The notes under the pieces: model-generated
Databases searched by the model: none
What the model was told of the DNA's origin: nothing
What the model saw: only the letters and a program-made list of their open reading frames with translations
From: Paracoccaceae bacterium
Lineage (GTDB): Bacteria; Pseudomonadota; Alphaproteobacteria; Rhodobacterales; Rhodobacteraceae
NCBI GenBank assembly: GCA_015485015.1
Contig: WFUK01000219.1
Span: 1-6,266, forward strand
Length of the DNA stretch: 6,266 nt
Direction: 5' to 3'
In this document: in pieces, positions 1 through 5,656 of the stretch
Layout: each line of letters opens with the position of its first letter
Position numbering within the stretch: position 1 is the stretch's first letter
Made by a program: the position numbers and the translations under genes

Positions 1-1
1 A

Positions 2-133
2 AATACCAAGCCGATTGGTGGTCTAAAAAACACTTTGACAATGGCTGAAAACTTTCTCGCCAAAACTGACGACACCGATAAACAGATTTCTGTTGACCTT
101 GATGAAATTCGTGTTGATGGATTTGATTTGTAA
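2..133 (+). pseudogene. 3' part of an unrecognised gene, truncated by the IS66 element
   Basis: This frame is open from the window edge for 43 codons and ends at TAA 131-133. The C-terminal stretch is acidic, with TDDTD, DLDEI and DGFDL, and I do not recognise the family. The last native base is 129; the final codon TTG borrows its G from the first base of the IS, and the TAA stop lies wholly in the IS terminus GTAAGCG. The visible C-terminus is therefore not the natural one and the gene has lost its true 3' end. The bases are more A+T-rich than the ATP synthase genes to the right. The minus strand of the same stretch also has open frames, but none continues the sulfotransferase on the far side of the IS. 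I am fairly sure of the truncation, less sure that the frame is a real gene, and cannot assign a function. Confidence 0.55.
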
Positions 134-152
134 GCGCTGTCCCGCCCCCACC
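130..152 (+). repeat. Left terminal inverted repeat of the IS66 element
   Basis: These 23 bases match the reverse complement of 2541-2563 at 17 of 23 positions. The first seven bases (GTAAGCG), then TGTCC and the closing CACC are shared, and the mismatches cluster in the inner half. This is the expected transposase binding and cleavage end. Its TAA (131-133) acts as stop codon for the truncated upstream frame. Confidence 0.93.
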
Positions 153-211
153 TTACGCCGCGCAGCCTAATCTGCGATTTGATCCTTTCTGATTATAGGA
201 AGGAGTTAATC

Positions 212-610
212 ATGGAAGCTACATCGGAGCTACGAGTGGAGTCCGGGCTGAGGACCGAGGTATTGTCTACGCCGAAGGGGCAGCGGCGGTGGCCGGATGA
301 GGTGAAGGGTCGGATTGTGGCGGAAACGCTGGTTGCGGGGGTGACCGTCAAAGAGGTGGCGTTGCGGTATGAATTGCAGCCGCACCGTGTTTCGGAATGG
401 CGGCGGTTTGCACGAGAGGGGAAGCTGGTGCTTCCGGCACTTTCGGGGGCAGTTTTTGCGCCGGTGGTTGTGGAGGCCACGCCTGAGCCTACAGCGGTTG
501 TTGCTCCGCCCATCGAGCTGGCCAGCGGGGGCGTGACGTTGCGGCTGGATGGGCAAACACCAGCAGCGCGGATTGCCGAGATTGTGCAGGCGCTGGAGGT
601 GGCCTCGTGA
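212..610 (+). CDS. tnpA: IS66 accessory protein TnpA (Orf1, helix-turn-helix)
   Basis: This 132-residue protein is the first IS66 gene and is required with TnpB for efficient transposition in studied members of the family. Residues about 25-68 form an HTH_Tnp_1-type DNA-binding region: the [16 protein letters not shown] start, [12 protein letters not shown] as the helix-turn-helix core, then [14 protein letters not shown] proline- and valine-rich linker follows, and a C-terminal piece has GGVTLRLDG and [10 protein letters not shown], typical of IS66 Orf1. I chose ATG 212 because AGGAAGGAG at 197-205 lies 6 nt upstream. An in-frame TTG at 179 would extend the protein but has no such site. The end overlaps tnpB by four bases (GTGA), which suggests translational coupling. 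The frame is intact. Confidence 0.92.
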   Translation: MEATSELRVESGLRTEVLSTPKGQRRWPDEVKGRIVAETLVAGVTVKEVALRYELQPHRVSEWRRFAREGKLVLPALSGAVFAPVVVEATPEPTAVVAPPIELASGGVTLRLDGQTPAARIAEIVQALEVAS

Positions 611-960
611 TCTTTCCGTCCAATCGGGTGCGGATATTTGTGGCGACGGAGCCGGTGGATTTTAGGAAAGGCCATAACGGGCTGGCGGCGCTGGTGCAGA
701 GCCATTTGCACAAAGATCCATTCACCGGTACGGTTTATGTGTTTAGATCAAAGCGGGCGGACCGGCTGAAGTTGCTGTATTGGGATGGGTCTGGACTGGT
801 CATGGCCTATAAGCGGCTGGAGGATCACGTGTTCAAATGGCCCGCCATTTCCAACGGTATGATGCGTCTAAACCATGCGCAGTTTGAGGCGCTATTTGCG
901 GGGCTGGATTGGCGCAAAGTTTACGCTTTGGAGGCCCGCCCACCAGCTGCGGCAGAGTGA
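607..960 (+). CDS. tnpB: IS66 accessory protein TnpB (Orf2)
   Basis: This 117-residue protein belongs to the IS66 Orf2 family (PF05717 type), the small conserved protein encoded between TnpA and the transposase. Its exact biochemical role is unsettled, but it is needed for transposition in tested elements. Recognisable features are [23 protein letters not shown] near residues 8-30, which closely follows the family pattern with [33 protein letters not shown] follows in the middle, then a KRLE segment, and the C-terminal part has [15 protein letters not shown]. The start is GTG 607, which overlaps the tnpA stop as GTGA; no better start exists nearby and the length is normal. The frame is intact and the next gene follows after a short gap. 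Confidence 0.95.
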   Translation: MIFPSNRVRIFVATEPVDFRKGHNGLAALVQSHLHKDPFTGTVYVFRSKRADRLKLLYWDGSGLVMAYKRLEDHVFKWPAISNGMMRLNHAQFEALFAGLDWRKVYALEARPPAAAE

Positions 961-1014
961 ATCACGGGGGCGTTTAGGCGGGTGTTTACGGGCTGGATTT
1001 GCTATAAAACGGCC

Positions 1015-2541
1015 ATGATGAGCCCCACCGATCTTCCTGATGATATTGACGCGCTGAAGGCTATTATCATGGCCTCCGAGGACAGAAACCAGCGTAAGCA
1101 GGACTGTATTGACAGGTTGGAAAAGCTGGTAGCAGACTTCAAGCGGGCCCTGTTCGGGGTGAAATCCGAGAAAATCAATCCGGAGCAATACGAGCTGGCG
1201 CTGGAAGACATTGAAACGGCTATGGCGGCCATTCACGCCGAGAATGAGGCGATTGATCCCCCCAAGACTAAGCCCGCCCCCCGTAAATCCAATCGAGGCC
1301 ATTTACCCAAACACCTGCCACGCATCGAAGAAATAATTGAGCCTGACAGCACGCTCTGCATCTGTGGTGCAGAGCGCCATATCATTGGCGAAGACGCCTC
1401 GGAACGGCTGGACATCATCCCCGCCCAGTTCCGTGTGATTGTGACTCGCCGTCCCAAATACGCCTGCCGATCTTGCGAGGCCGGCATCGTGCAAGCTCCC
1501 GCCAAACCTCGACTGATCGAGGGTGGTATGCCGACCGAGGCCACCGTGGCCAGTGTGATTGTCAGCAAATATGCAGATCATTTGCCGCTTTACCGCCAAG
1601 CCCAGATATACAGCCGCCAAGGCGTCGATCTGGACCGGTCCACATTGGCATCATGGGTTGGAAAGGCGGCATTTGAGTTGAAGCCGGTATATGATTGCCT
1701 GCTGGCGAACCTCAAGCAATCCAGCAAGCTCTTTATGGATGAAACAATCGCCCCCGTGCTGGACCCGGGACGCAGAAAAACGAAGACGGGCTACTTCTGG
1801 GCACTGGCCCGCGATGACCGGCCCTGGCTGGGGCAGGCCCCTCCTGGAGTGGCATTTACCTATGCATCGGGGCGTGGCGGCAAATACGCGACGGAAATTC
1901 TGCAAGGCTTTGACGGCATCCTGCAAGTGGACGGTTACGCCGGTTACAACCGCTTGCTCGACCGGCAGAAAAACGGTGATATCCAATTGGCCTACTGCTG
2001 GGCGCACGCACGGCGCAAACTCCATGACGTGGCCAAGGCCAGTGCCGCCCCCATCGCGCAAGAAGGCCTGAAACAGATCGCTGCCTTCTACCGGATTGAA
2101 GCCGAGATCAAAGGCCAGCCTACCGATGTGCGCCTTGCGGCCCGCATTGAACGCACCAAGCCAAAGCTGGATGCCTTTGAAAAATGGTTGACCTTTAGCC
2201 GTGCCCAAGTTTCCGCCAAATCCCCAACTGGCCAAGCCTTGAAATACATCGCAAAATACTGGCAGGGTTTAAACTTGCTCCTCACCGATGGCCGCATCGA
2301 GATCGACAATAACCCCGTCGAGCGCACCATCCGCCCCATAGCCCTAAACCGTAAAAACGCCCTCTTCGCAGGCCACGAAACCGGTGCCCAAAACTGGGCC
2401 ATGCTCGCATCCCTGATCGAAACCTGTAAATTGAATACCGTGGAACCCCACGCCTACATCTCCGGAATTCTCACCGCCATCGTTAACGGCCACAAGCAAA
2501 GTGACATTGAAGCCCTGCTGCCATGGAATTTTAGGGGCTAG
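1015..2541 (+). CDS. tnpC: IS66 DDE transposase TnpC
   Basis: This is the transposase that cleaves and joins the IS ends. The 508 residues show the full IS66 layout. An N-terminal coiled-coil-like region (about 8-75) precedes a zinc-finger-like segment with C115-x-C117 and C151-x2-C154. The catalytic core has D242 (in FMDET), D306 (in QVDGYAGYN) and E436 (in DNNPVERTIRP). The C-terminal IS66 domain ends in HAYISGILTAI and EALLPWNF. The start is uncertain: ATG 1015 and ATG 1018 are adjacent and fit the usual MxPxDLPDDIDALK beginning, but neither has a clear ribosome binding site. An in-frame GTG at 982, behind a G-rich stretch, would add 11 residues. The stop TAG 2539-2541 touches the right inverted repeat. 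All catalytic residues are present, so the enzyme is probably functional. Confidence 0.95.
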   Translation: MMSPTDLPDDIDALKAIIMASEDRNQRKQDCIDRLEKLVADFKRALFGVKSEKINPEQYELALEDIETAMAAIHAENEAIDPPKTKPAPRKSNRGHLPKHLPRIEEIIEPDSTLCICGAERHIIGEDASERLDIIPAQFRVIVTRRPKYACRSCEAGIVQAPAKPRLIEGGMPTEATVASVIVSKYADHLPLYRQAQIYSRQGVDLDRSTLASWVGKAAFELKPVYDCLLANLKQSSKLFMDETIAPVLDPGRRKTKTGYFWALARDDRPWLGQAPPGVAFTYASGRGGKYATEILQGFDGILQVDGYAGYNRLLDRQKNGDIQLAYCWAHARRKLHDVAKASAAPIAQEGLKQIAAFYRIEAEIKGQPTDVRLAARIERTKPKLDAFEKWLTFSRAQVSAKSPTGQALKYIAKYWQGLNLLLTDGRIEIDNNPVERTIRPIALNRKNALFAGHETGAQNWAMLASLIETCKLNTVEPHAYISGILTAIVNGHKQSDIEALLPWNFRG

Positions 2542-2563
2542 GTGCCAACAGGACACCGCTTAC
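2541..2563 (-). repeat. Right terminal inverted repeat of the IS66 element
   Basis: On the minus strand this begins GTAAGCGGTGTCC and ends GGCACC, matching the left end at 17 of 23 positions. Its first base overlaps the tnpC stop codon. Read on the minus strand, its TAA (2562-2560) is the stop codon of the truncated sulfotransferase frame. Confidence 0.93.
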
Positions 2564-3086
2564 TTTAGATCTCGCTGGCTTTCAAACTTTTGCACAATAA
2601 CCCTGTCGAATCGTGATCTGTAGAGTTCGATCAATTTCCCATAGTTAAATTCTGAAATATTGAACTGTGTTCGATTGCTGTAGGATACATAGCGCCCATG
2701 TTCTCGGAAAATTCTTGAGGTTCCATCAAGTTTCCCATATGCACGCAGCATTGTAAATATACCGATTTCAAATAAGCTTTCGGTGCTCTTATTATCAATA
2801 AAATGGTGGCTTCCGCACCAAAATGGGCTAGATTTCGGTCTGCAAAATCTGACCAGTTTCCCGGATCCCAACCTGCAAAAGCTTCACAACTTACAAAACT
2901 CGGAGCATCGGGGGTAAAGGGAGGGCAGGTTGTGCATTGGTTCAGGCTACGTAAGTAGGGACGCAGGGATTTAGTGCCGTAGTATTGGAAGCCGTTAGCG
3001 GCGGCGACCGGTTTGAAAACGTGCTTCTGCAATGTTGTTGTTGCGGTTTTACCTAGCCCTATATGAACAAATACCGACTGCTTCAA
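2560..3086 (-). pseudogene. Sulfotransferase-like gene, frameshifted and cut by the IS66 element
   Basis: The intact ancestor probably moved a sulfate group from PAPS to an unknown acceptor. Residues 8-20, HIGLGKTATTTLQ, resemble the 5'-phosphosulfate-binding loop of PAPS-dependent sulfotransferases. R100 and S108 in LLIIRAPKAYLKS resemble the 3'-phosphate-binding motif. The first frame runs to F126 and then goes out of register. Adding one base to the A4 run at 2708-2711 (T run on the coding strand) restores QEFFREHGRYVSYSN and joins the second frame, which continues through LIELYRSRFDRVIVQKFES to the IS. Repaired, the product would have 175 residues, and its last codon and TAA stop come partly or wholly from the IS end, so the C-terminal part is missing. 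The start is TTG 3086 with GGAGG 5 nt upstream; no ATG lies upstream in frame before a stop. The product is almost certainly non-functional as it stands. Confidence 0.82.
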
Positions 3087-3137
3087 CGGCCCCTCCGTGC
3101 AATTTGTTGGTGCGTATTCCAGTCTATGCTACGTGCC

Positions 3138-3166
3138 AGCATAAGCGCAATGGCAAAGCTTGTGAA
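3138..3166 (-). promoter_or_regulatory. Candidate sigma-70-type promoter of the sulfotransferase remnant
   Basis: On the minus strand TTCACA (3166-3161) and TATGCT (3143-3138) are separated by exactly 17 nt, matching the -35 and -10 consensus at 5 of 6 and 4 of 6 positions. Transcription would begin near 3131, about 45 nt before the TTG start at 3086. The -10 box is one arm of a perfect inverted repeat, TATGCT-N7-AGCATA (3125-3143), which could be an operator or chance. This is a prediction from spacing and consensus only. Confidence 0.4.
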
Positions 3167-3244
3167 TGTGCTTGAGAGTGACGTGACGGAGAACAAATAG
3201 TTGATGAGTGTTGAGGGGCAATTCTTTTTGAGGGAGGAGCCATT

Positions 3245-3262
3245 GGCGGGTTCTAACCCACC
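3245..3262. repeat. Short imperfect palindrome, possibly a degenerate dispersed intergenic repeat
   Basis: GG-C-GGGT (3245-3251), the loop TCTA and ACCC-A-CC (3256-3262) form a stem of six pairs with one internal mismatch. On the minus strand it reads GTAGGGTGGGTTAGAACCC. From memory this resembles the GTAGGGTGGGTT...AACCCACC intergenic repeats scattered through many proteobacterial genomes. No T-run follows on either strand, so I do not call it a terminator. The family assignment is unverified. Confidence 0.35.
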
Positions 3263-3366
3263 CTACATTCCCAAATCTCCCCGATTCACCGCATCTCCCC
3301 CTAAAAAAATCAACAAATATGCCGCGCAAAGCGTCGCATCGGGTGAGGGACTGGGGTTAACGTGTT

Positions 3367-3384
3367 GATAATGCGTTGATTATC
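3367..3384. repeat. Perfect inverted repeat GATAAT-N6-ATTATC upstream of the atp promoter
   Basis: The two six-base arms are exact reverse complements around GCGTTG. The sequence is also a near direct repeat, GTTGATAAT followed by GTTGATTAT, with a 12-nt period. It ends 27 nt before the candidate -35 box of atpH, a position suitable for a regulator. No known operator is recognised, so function is speculative. Confidence 0.35.
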
Positions 3385-3411
3385 CTGAATCGGCGGGTTT
3401 TGGCCTGTCTC

Positions 3412-3440
3412 TTGCCTCAAAGGCTACCCTCTGCTATCAC
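3412..3440 (+). promoter_or_regulatory. Candidate sigma-70-type promoter of the atpHAG operon
   Basis: TTGCCT (3412-3417) and TATCAC (3435-3440) are separated by 17 nt, each matching consensus at 4 of 6 positions. Transcription would start near 3447 and give an untranslated leader of roughly 80 nt before the GTG of atpH at 3526. A promoter is needed here because atpH is the first gene of this cluster and the preceding gene points the other way. No mapped start supports it. Confidence 0.45.
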
Positions 3441-3513
3441 CGCCCCGATTTCAACGAGTTTTGTGTGACTCGCCGAACCGTTGCTCATGGCCCATAGTTG
3501 GGCGCACAAGAAT

Positions 3514-3520
3514 AAAGGGG
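3514..3520 (+). promoter_or_regulatory. Ribosome binding site that decides the atpH start
   Basis: AAAGGGG lies 5 nt before GTG 3526. The in-frame upstream alternatives, TTG 3481 and ATG 3487, have no comparable site, and they would add 15 or 13 residues absent from the usual delta-subunit N-terminus. Confidence 0.7.
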
Positions 3521-3525
3521 TGTTC

Positions 3526-4086
3526 GTGTCTGCTACAGCATCAATAACCGCAGGGGCCTCCGGGCGCTATGCAATCGCATTGTTCGAGATCGCCAAGGAG
3601 GCCAAAAGCCTGGCTGCCGTTGAGGCTGATCTGGATTCGCTGCAAGGGGCGCTCGATAGTAGTGCGGACTTGCGAGATGTGGTTTCCTCGCCGCTTTTGA
3701 GCCGCGAAGATCAGGGCAAAGCCATGCGCGCTTTGACCGACAAGATGGGGCTAGGGGCAGATGCCGCTAACACCGTGGCGCTTATGGCCGAAAATCGTCG
3801 CCTCTATGTGCTGCCCGAGATGATCTCTCAGGTAAAAGCGCTGGCCGCTGATGATCGTGGCGAGGTTTCCGCCGAGGTAACTGCCGCCAAGGCGCTGACC
3901 GAAAAGCAAAGCACCGCTTTGGCTGCCGCGCTTAAAAAGTCGGTCGGAAAAGACGTGAATGTGAATGTGACCGTGGATAAGGATATTATCGGCGGTCTTA
4001 TTGTGAAGGTGGGGTCAGCCATGGTTGACAGCTCGCTTCGCAGCAAACTTAATAATCTTCAAAATGCAATGAAAGAGGTCGGATAA
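3526..4086 (+). CDS. atpH: ATP synthase F1 subunit delta (OSCP family)
   Basis: The delta subunit sits on top of the F1 head and clamps it to the peripheral stalk (subunits b/b'), holding the alpha3beta3 ring still while the rotor turns. The 186-residue length is normal for alphaproteobacteria. The N-terminal domain begins with ASGRYAIALFEIAKEA (about residues 11-26), the typical helical start that binds the alpha subunit N-termini. The C-terminal domain carries the conserved IIGGLIVKVGSAMVDSSLRSKL (about 154-175). I chose GTG 3526 because AAAGGGG lies 5 nt upstream and the resulting protein has the family's usual start; an ATG at 3487 would add 13 residues and lacks a ribosome binding site. 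The stop directly abuts the atpA ATG, so the two are co-translated in one operon. Confidence 0.94.
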   Translation: MSATASITAGASGRYAIALFEIAKEAKSLAAVEADLDSLQGALDSSADLRDVVSSPLLSREDQGKAMRALTDKMGLGADAANTVALMAENRRLYVLPEMISQVKALAADDRGEVSAEVTAAKALTEKQSTALAAALKKSVGKDVNVNVTVDKDIIGGLIVKVGSAMVDSSLRSKLNNLQNAMKEVG

Positions 4087-5625
4087 ATGGGCATCCAAGC
4101 CGCAGAAATCTCCGCGATCCTCAAGGACCAGATCAAGAATTTTGGTGCTGAGGCGGAAGTCGCAGAAGTAGGACGCGTGCTGTCAGTTGGTGACGGTATT
4201 GCGCGTGTTTATGGGTTGGACAATGTTCAAGCCGGTGAAATGGTTGAATTCCCCGGTGGTATCCGTGGAATGGCGCTGAACCTCGAGACCGATAATGTCG
4301 GTATCGTGATCTTCGGTTCGGACCGCGACATTAAAGAGGGCGACACCGTTAAGCGGACGAACTCTATTGTGGACGTTCCGGTTGGTGACGAGCTGCTCGG
4401 CCGCGTAGTTGACGGCCTCGGCAACCCGATTGACGGCAAAGGCCCGCTGAAAACCAAAAAGCGCTCGGTTGCTGACGTGAAAGCCCCCGGCATTATCCCG
4501 CGGAAATCTGTGCACGAGCCTATGGCGACCGGCCTGAAATCTGTGGATGCGCTCATTCCTGTTGGCCGTGGCCAGCGCGAGCTTATCATTGGTGACCGCC
4601 AAACCGGTAAATCCGCTGTGGCGCTGGATGCCGTGCTGAACCAGAAGGCTTATAACGAAGCCGCTGGCGAAGACGAGTATAAAAAGCTTTACTGCGTTTA
4701 TGTGGCGATCGGGCAAAAGCGCTCTACCGTTGCGCAGCTGGTGCGGAAACTGGAAGAAAACGGCGCGATGGAATATTCCATCGTTGTGGCCGCGACCGCT
4801 TCCGACCCTGCGCCTTTGCAGTTCCTTGCGCCTTATTGCGCCACCGCAATGGCCGAGCATTTCCGCGACAATGGCCGCCATGCGCTGATCATCTATGATG
4901 ATCTTTCCAAGCAGGCTGTGGCTTATCGCCAAATGTCGCTTCTGCTCCGTCGTCCACCCGGACGCGAAGCTTACCCGGGCGATGTTTTCTATCTTCACTC
5001 TCGCTTGCTGGAACGTTCGTCGAAATTGAACGAGGATTATGGTTCAGGCTCGCTCACCGCGCTGCCGATCATTGAAACCCAGGGCGGCGACGTGTCGGCC
5101 TTTATTCCAACCAACGTGATTTCGATCACCGATGGTCAGATCTTCCTCGAAACCGAACTGTTTAACGCGGGTATTCGCCCGGCTGTGAATACAGGTCTCT
5201 CCGTTTCGCGTGTTGGCTCGTCTGCGCAAACAAACGCGATGAAATCGGTTGCGGGTTCGATCAAGCTGGAGCTGGCGCAATATCGCGAGATGGCGGCTTT
5301 TGCCCAGTTTGGTTCTGATCTGGATGCCTCCACGCAAGCCCTGCTTGCCCGTGGCGAGCGCCTGACCGAGCTTTTGAAGCAGCCGCAATATTCGCCGCTG
5401 ACCAATGCGGAACAGGTAATCGTGATTTACGCCGGCACCAAGGGTTTCCTTGACAAGGTTGACGTAAAAGACGTGAACCGCTTCGAGACCGGCCTTTTGT
5501 CGCATCTGCGCAGCAAACATGCCGATCTGCTGAAAGACATCACCGATAATGACCGCAAGGTTAAAGGTGAGCTGGAAGACAGCATCAAAGCCGCGCTCGA
5601 AGCCTTTGTAAAAGACTTCGCGTAA
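4087..5625 (+). CDS. atpA: ATP synthase F1 subunit alpha
   Basis: Alpha alternates with beta in the F1 hexamer; it binds nucleotide at non-catalytic sites and contributes an arginine to the catalytic site on beta. The 512-residue length is normal. An N-terminal beta-barrel (about 25-95) precedes the Walker A motif GDRQTGKS at 169-176 with K175. The Walker B segment LIIYDD has D271 and D272. The alpha/beta signature [10 protein letters not shown] is at 365-374, followed directly by R375, the arginine finger. The C-terminal helical domain includes the [16 protein letters not shown] stretch. Position 176 is Ser where E. coli has Thr, a conservative change at the Mg2+-coordinating place. The inserted EDEYKKLYC before [14 protein letters not shown] fits alphaproteobacterial forms. 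The start follows the atpH stop with no gap, and AAAGAGG inside the end of atpH lies 8 nt before it. Confidence 0.98.
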   Translation: MGIQAAEISAILKDQIKNFGAEAEVAEVGRVLSVGDGIARVYGLDNVQAGEMVEFPGGIRGMALNLETDNVGIVIFGSDRDIKEGDTVKRTNSIVDVPVGDELLGRVVDGLGNPIDGKGPLKTKKRSVADVKAPGIIPRKSVHEPMATGLKSVDALIPVGRGQRELIIGDRQTGKSAVALDAVLNQKAYNEAAGEDEYKKLYCVYVAIGQKRSTVAQLVRKLEENGAMEYSIVVAATASDPAPLQFLAPYCATAMAEHFRDNGRHALIIYDDLSKQAVAYRQMSLLLRRPPGREAYPGDVFYLHSRLLERSSKLNEDYGSGSLTALPIIETQGGDVSAFIPTNVISITDGQIFLETELFNAGIRPAVNTGLSVSRVGSSAQTNAMKSVAGSIKLELAQYREMAAFAQFGSDLDASTQALLARGERLTELLKQPQYSPLTNAEQVIVIYAGTKGFLDKVDVKDVNRFETGLLSHLRSKHADLLKDITDNDRKVKGELEDSIKAALEAFVKDFA

Positions 5626-5656
5626 TTTTGGCCTTAAGGGAAAGGAGTTTTAGCCC

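Larger units (their letters stand above)
130..2563 (+). mobile_element. Complete IS66-family insertion sequence, 2434 bp
   Basis: The element begins with GTAAGCG and ends with CGCTTAC, the characteristic IS66-family termini. It carries the canonical tnpA-tnpB-tnpC set on one strand, all three without frameshifts or internal stops, and its length is normal for the family. IS66 elements move by a DDE transposase (TnpC) with two accessory proteins and usually leave 8-bp target duplications. Here the 8 bp on the left (122-129, TTTGATTT) and on the right (2564-2571, TTTAGATC) agree at only 4 of 8 positions, so there is no duplication. The protein set suggests the element could still be mobile. The mismatched flanks suggest a later rearrangement, recombination between IS copies, or an assembly join. 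Confidence 0.95.
3087..3525. other. Divergent intergenic region without a convincing gene
   Basis: These 439 bases separate the sulfotransferase remnant from atpH, which point away from each other. I see no RNA gene. The only long open frame (minus, 3129-3329) begins with TTG, lacks a ribosome binding site and has a composition unlike a conserved protein. The region holds one candidate promoter in each direction, a palindrome at 3245-3262, a repeated ATCTCCCC (3275-3282 and 3293-3300), an A-rich run near 3303-3309, and the GATAAT-N6-ATTATC palindrome at 3367-3384. Confidence 0.6.

Noticed and set aside
179..211. TTG 179 as the start of tnpA
   Set aside because: ATG 212 has a strong AGGAAGGAG 6 nt upstream and gives the usual Orf1 length.
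1651..2235. Long minus-strand open frame inside tnpC
   Set aside because: It is antisense to the transposase catalytic core, whose plus-strand motifs are unmistakable; no family features are seen in it.
2631..3086. Minus-strand frames at 2631-3086 and 2560-2871 as two separate genes
   Set aside because: They overlap and read as consecutive halves of one sulfotransferase-like protein once one base is restored at 2708-2711. The second has no sensible start of its own.
3245..3262. Rho-independent terminator
   Set aside because: The stem is short with a mismatch and no T-run follows on either strand; it also lies upstream, not downstream, of both neighbouring genes.
3129..3329. Minus-strand 66-codon frame in the intergenic region
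   Set aside because: It starts with TTG, lacks a ribosome binding site, has low-information composition, and overlaps the candidate promoter of the sulfotransferase remnant.
3357..3371. CtrA-like box TTAA-N7-ATAA upstream of atpH
   Set aside because: The second half-site differs from the TTAA-N7-TTAA consensus, and one such partial match is easily found by chance.
3481..3525. Upstream starts of atpH at TTG 3481 or ATG 3487
   Set aside because: Neither has a ribosome binding site, and both add an N-terminal extension not expected in the delta subunit. GTG 3526 has AAAGGGG at 5 nt.
4183..4998. 271-codon minus-strand open frame inside atpA
   Set aside because: It is a shadow of a strongly conserved plus-strand gene in codon-biased DNA; no start signal or recognisable motif.
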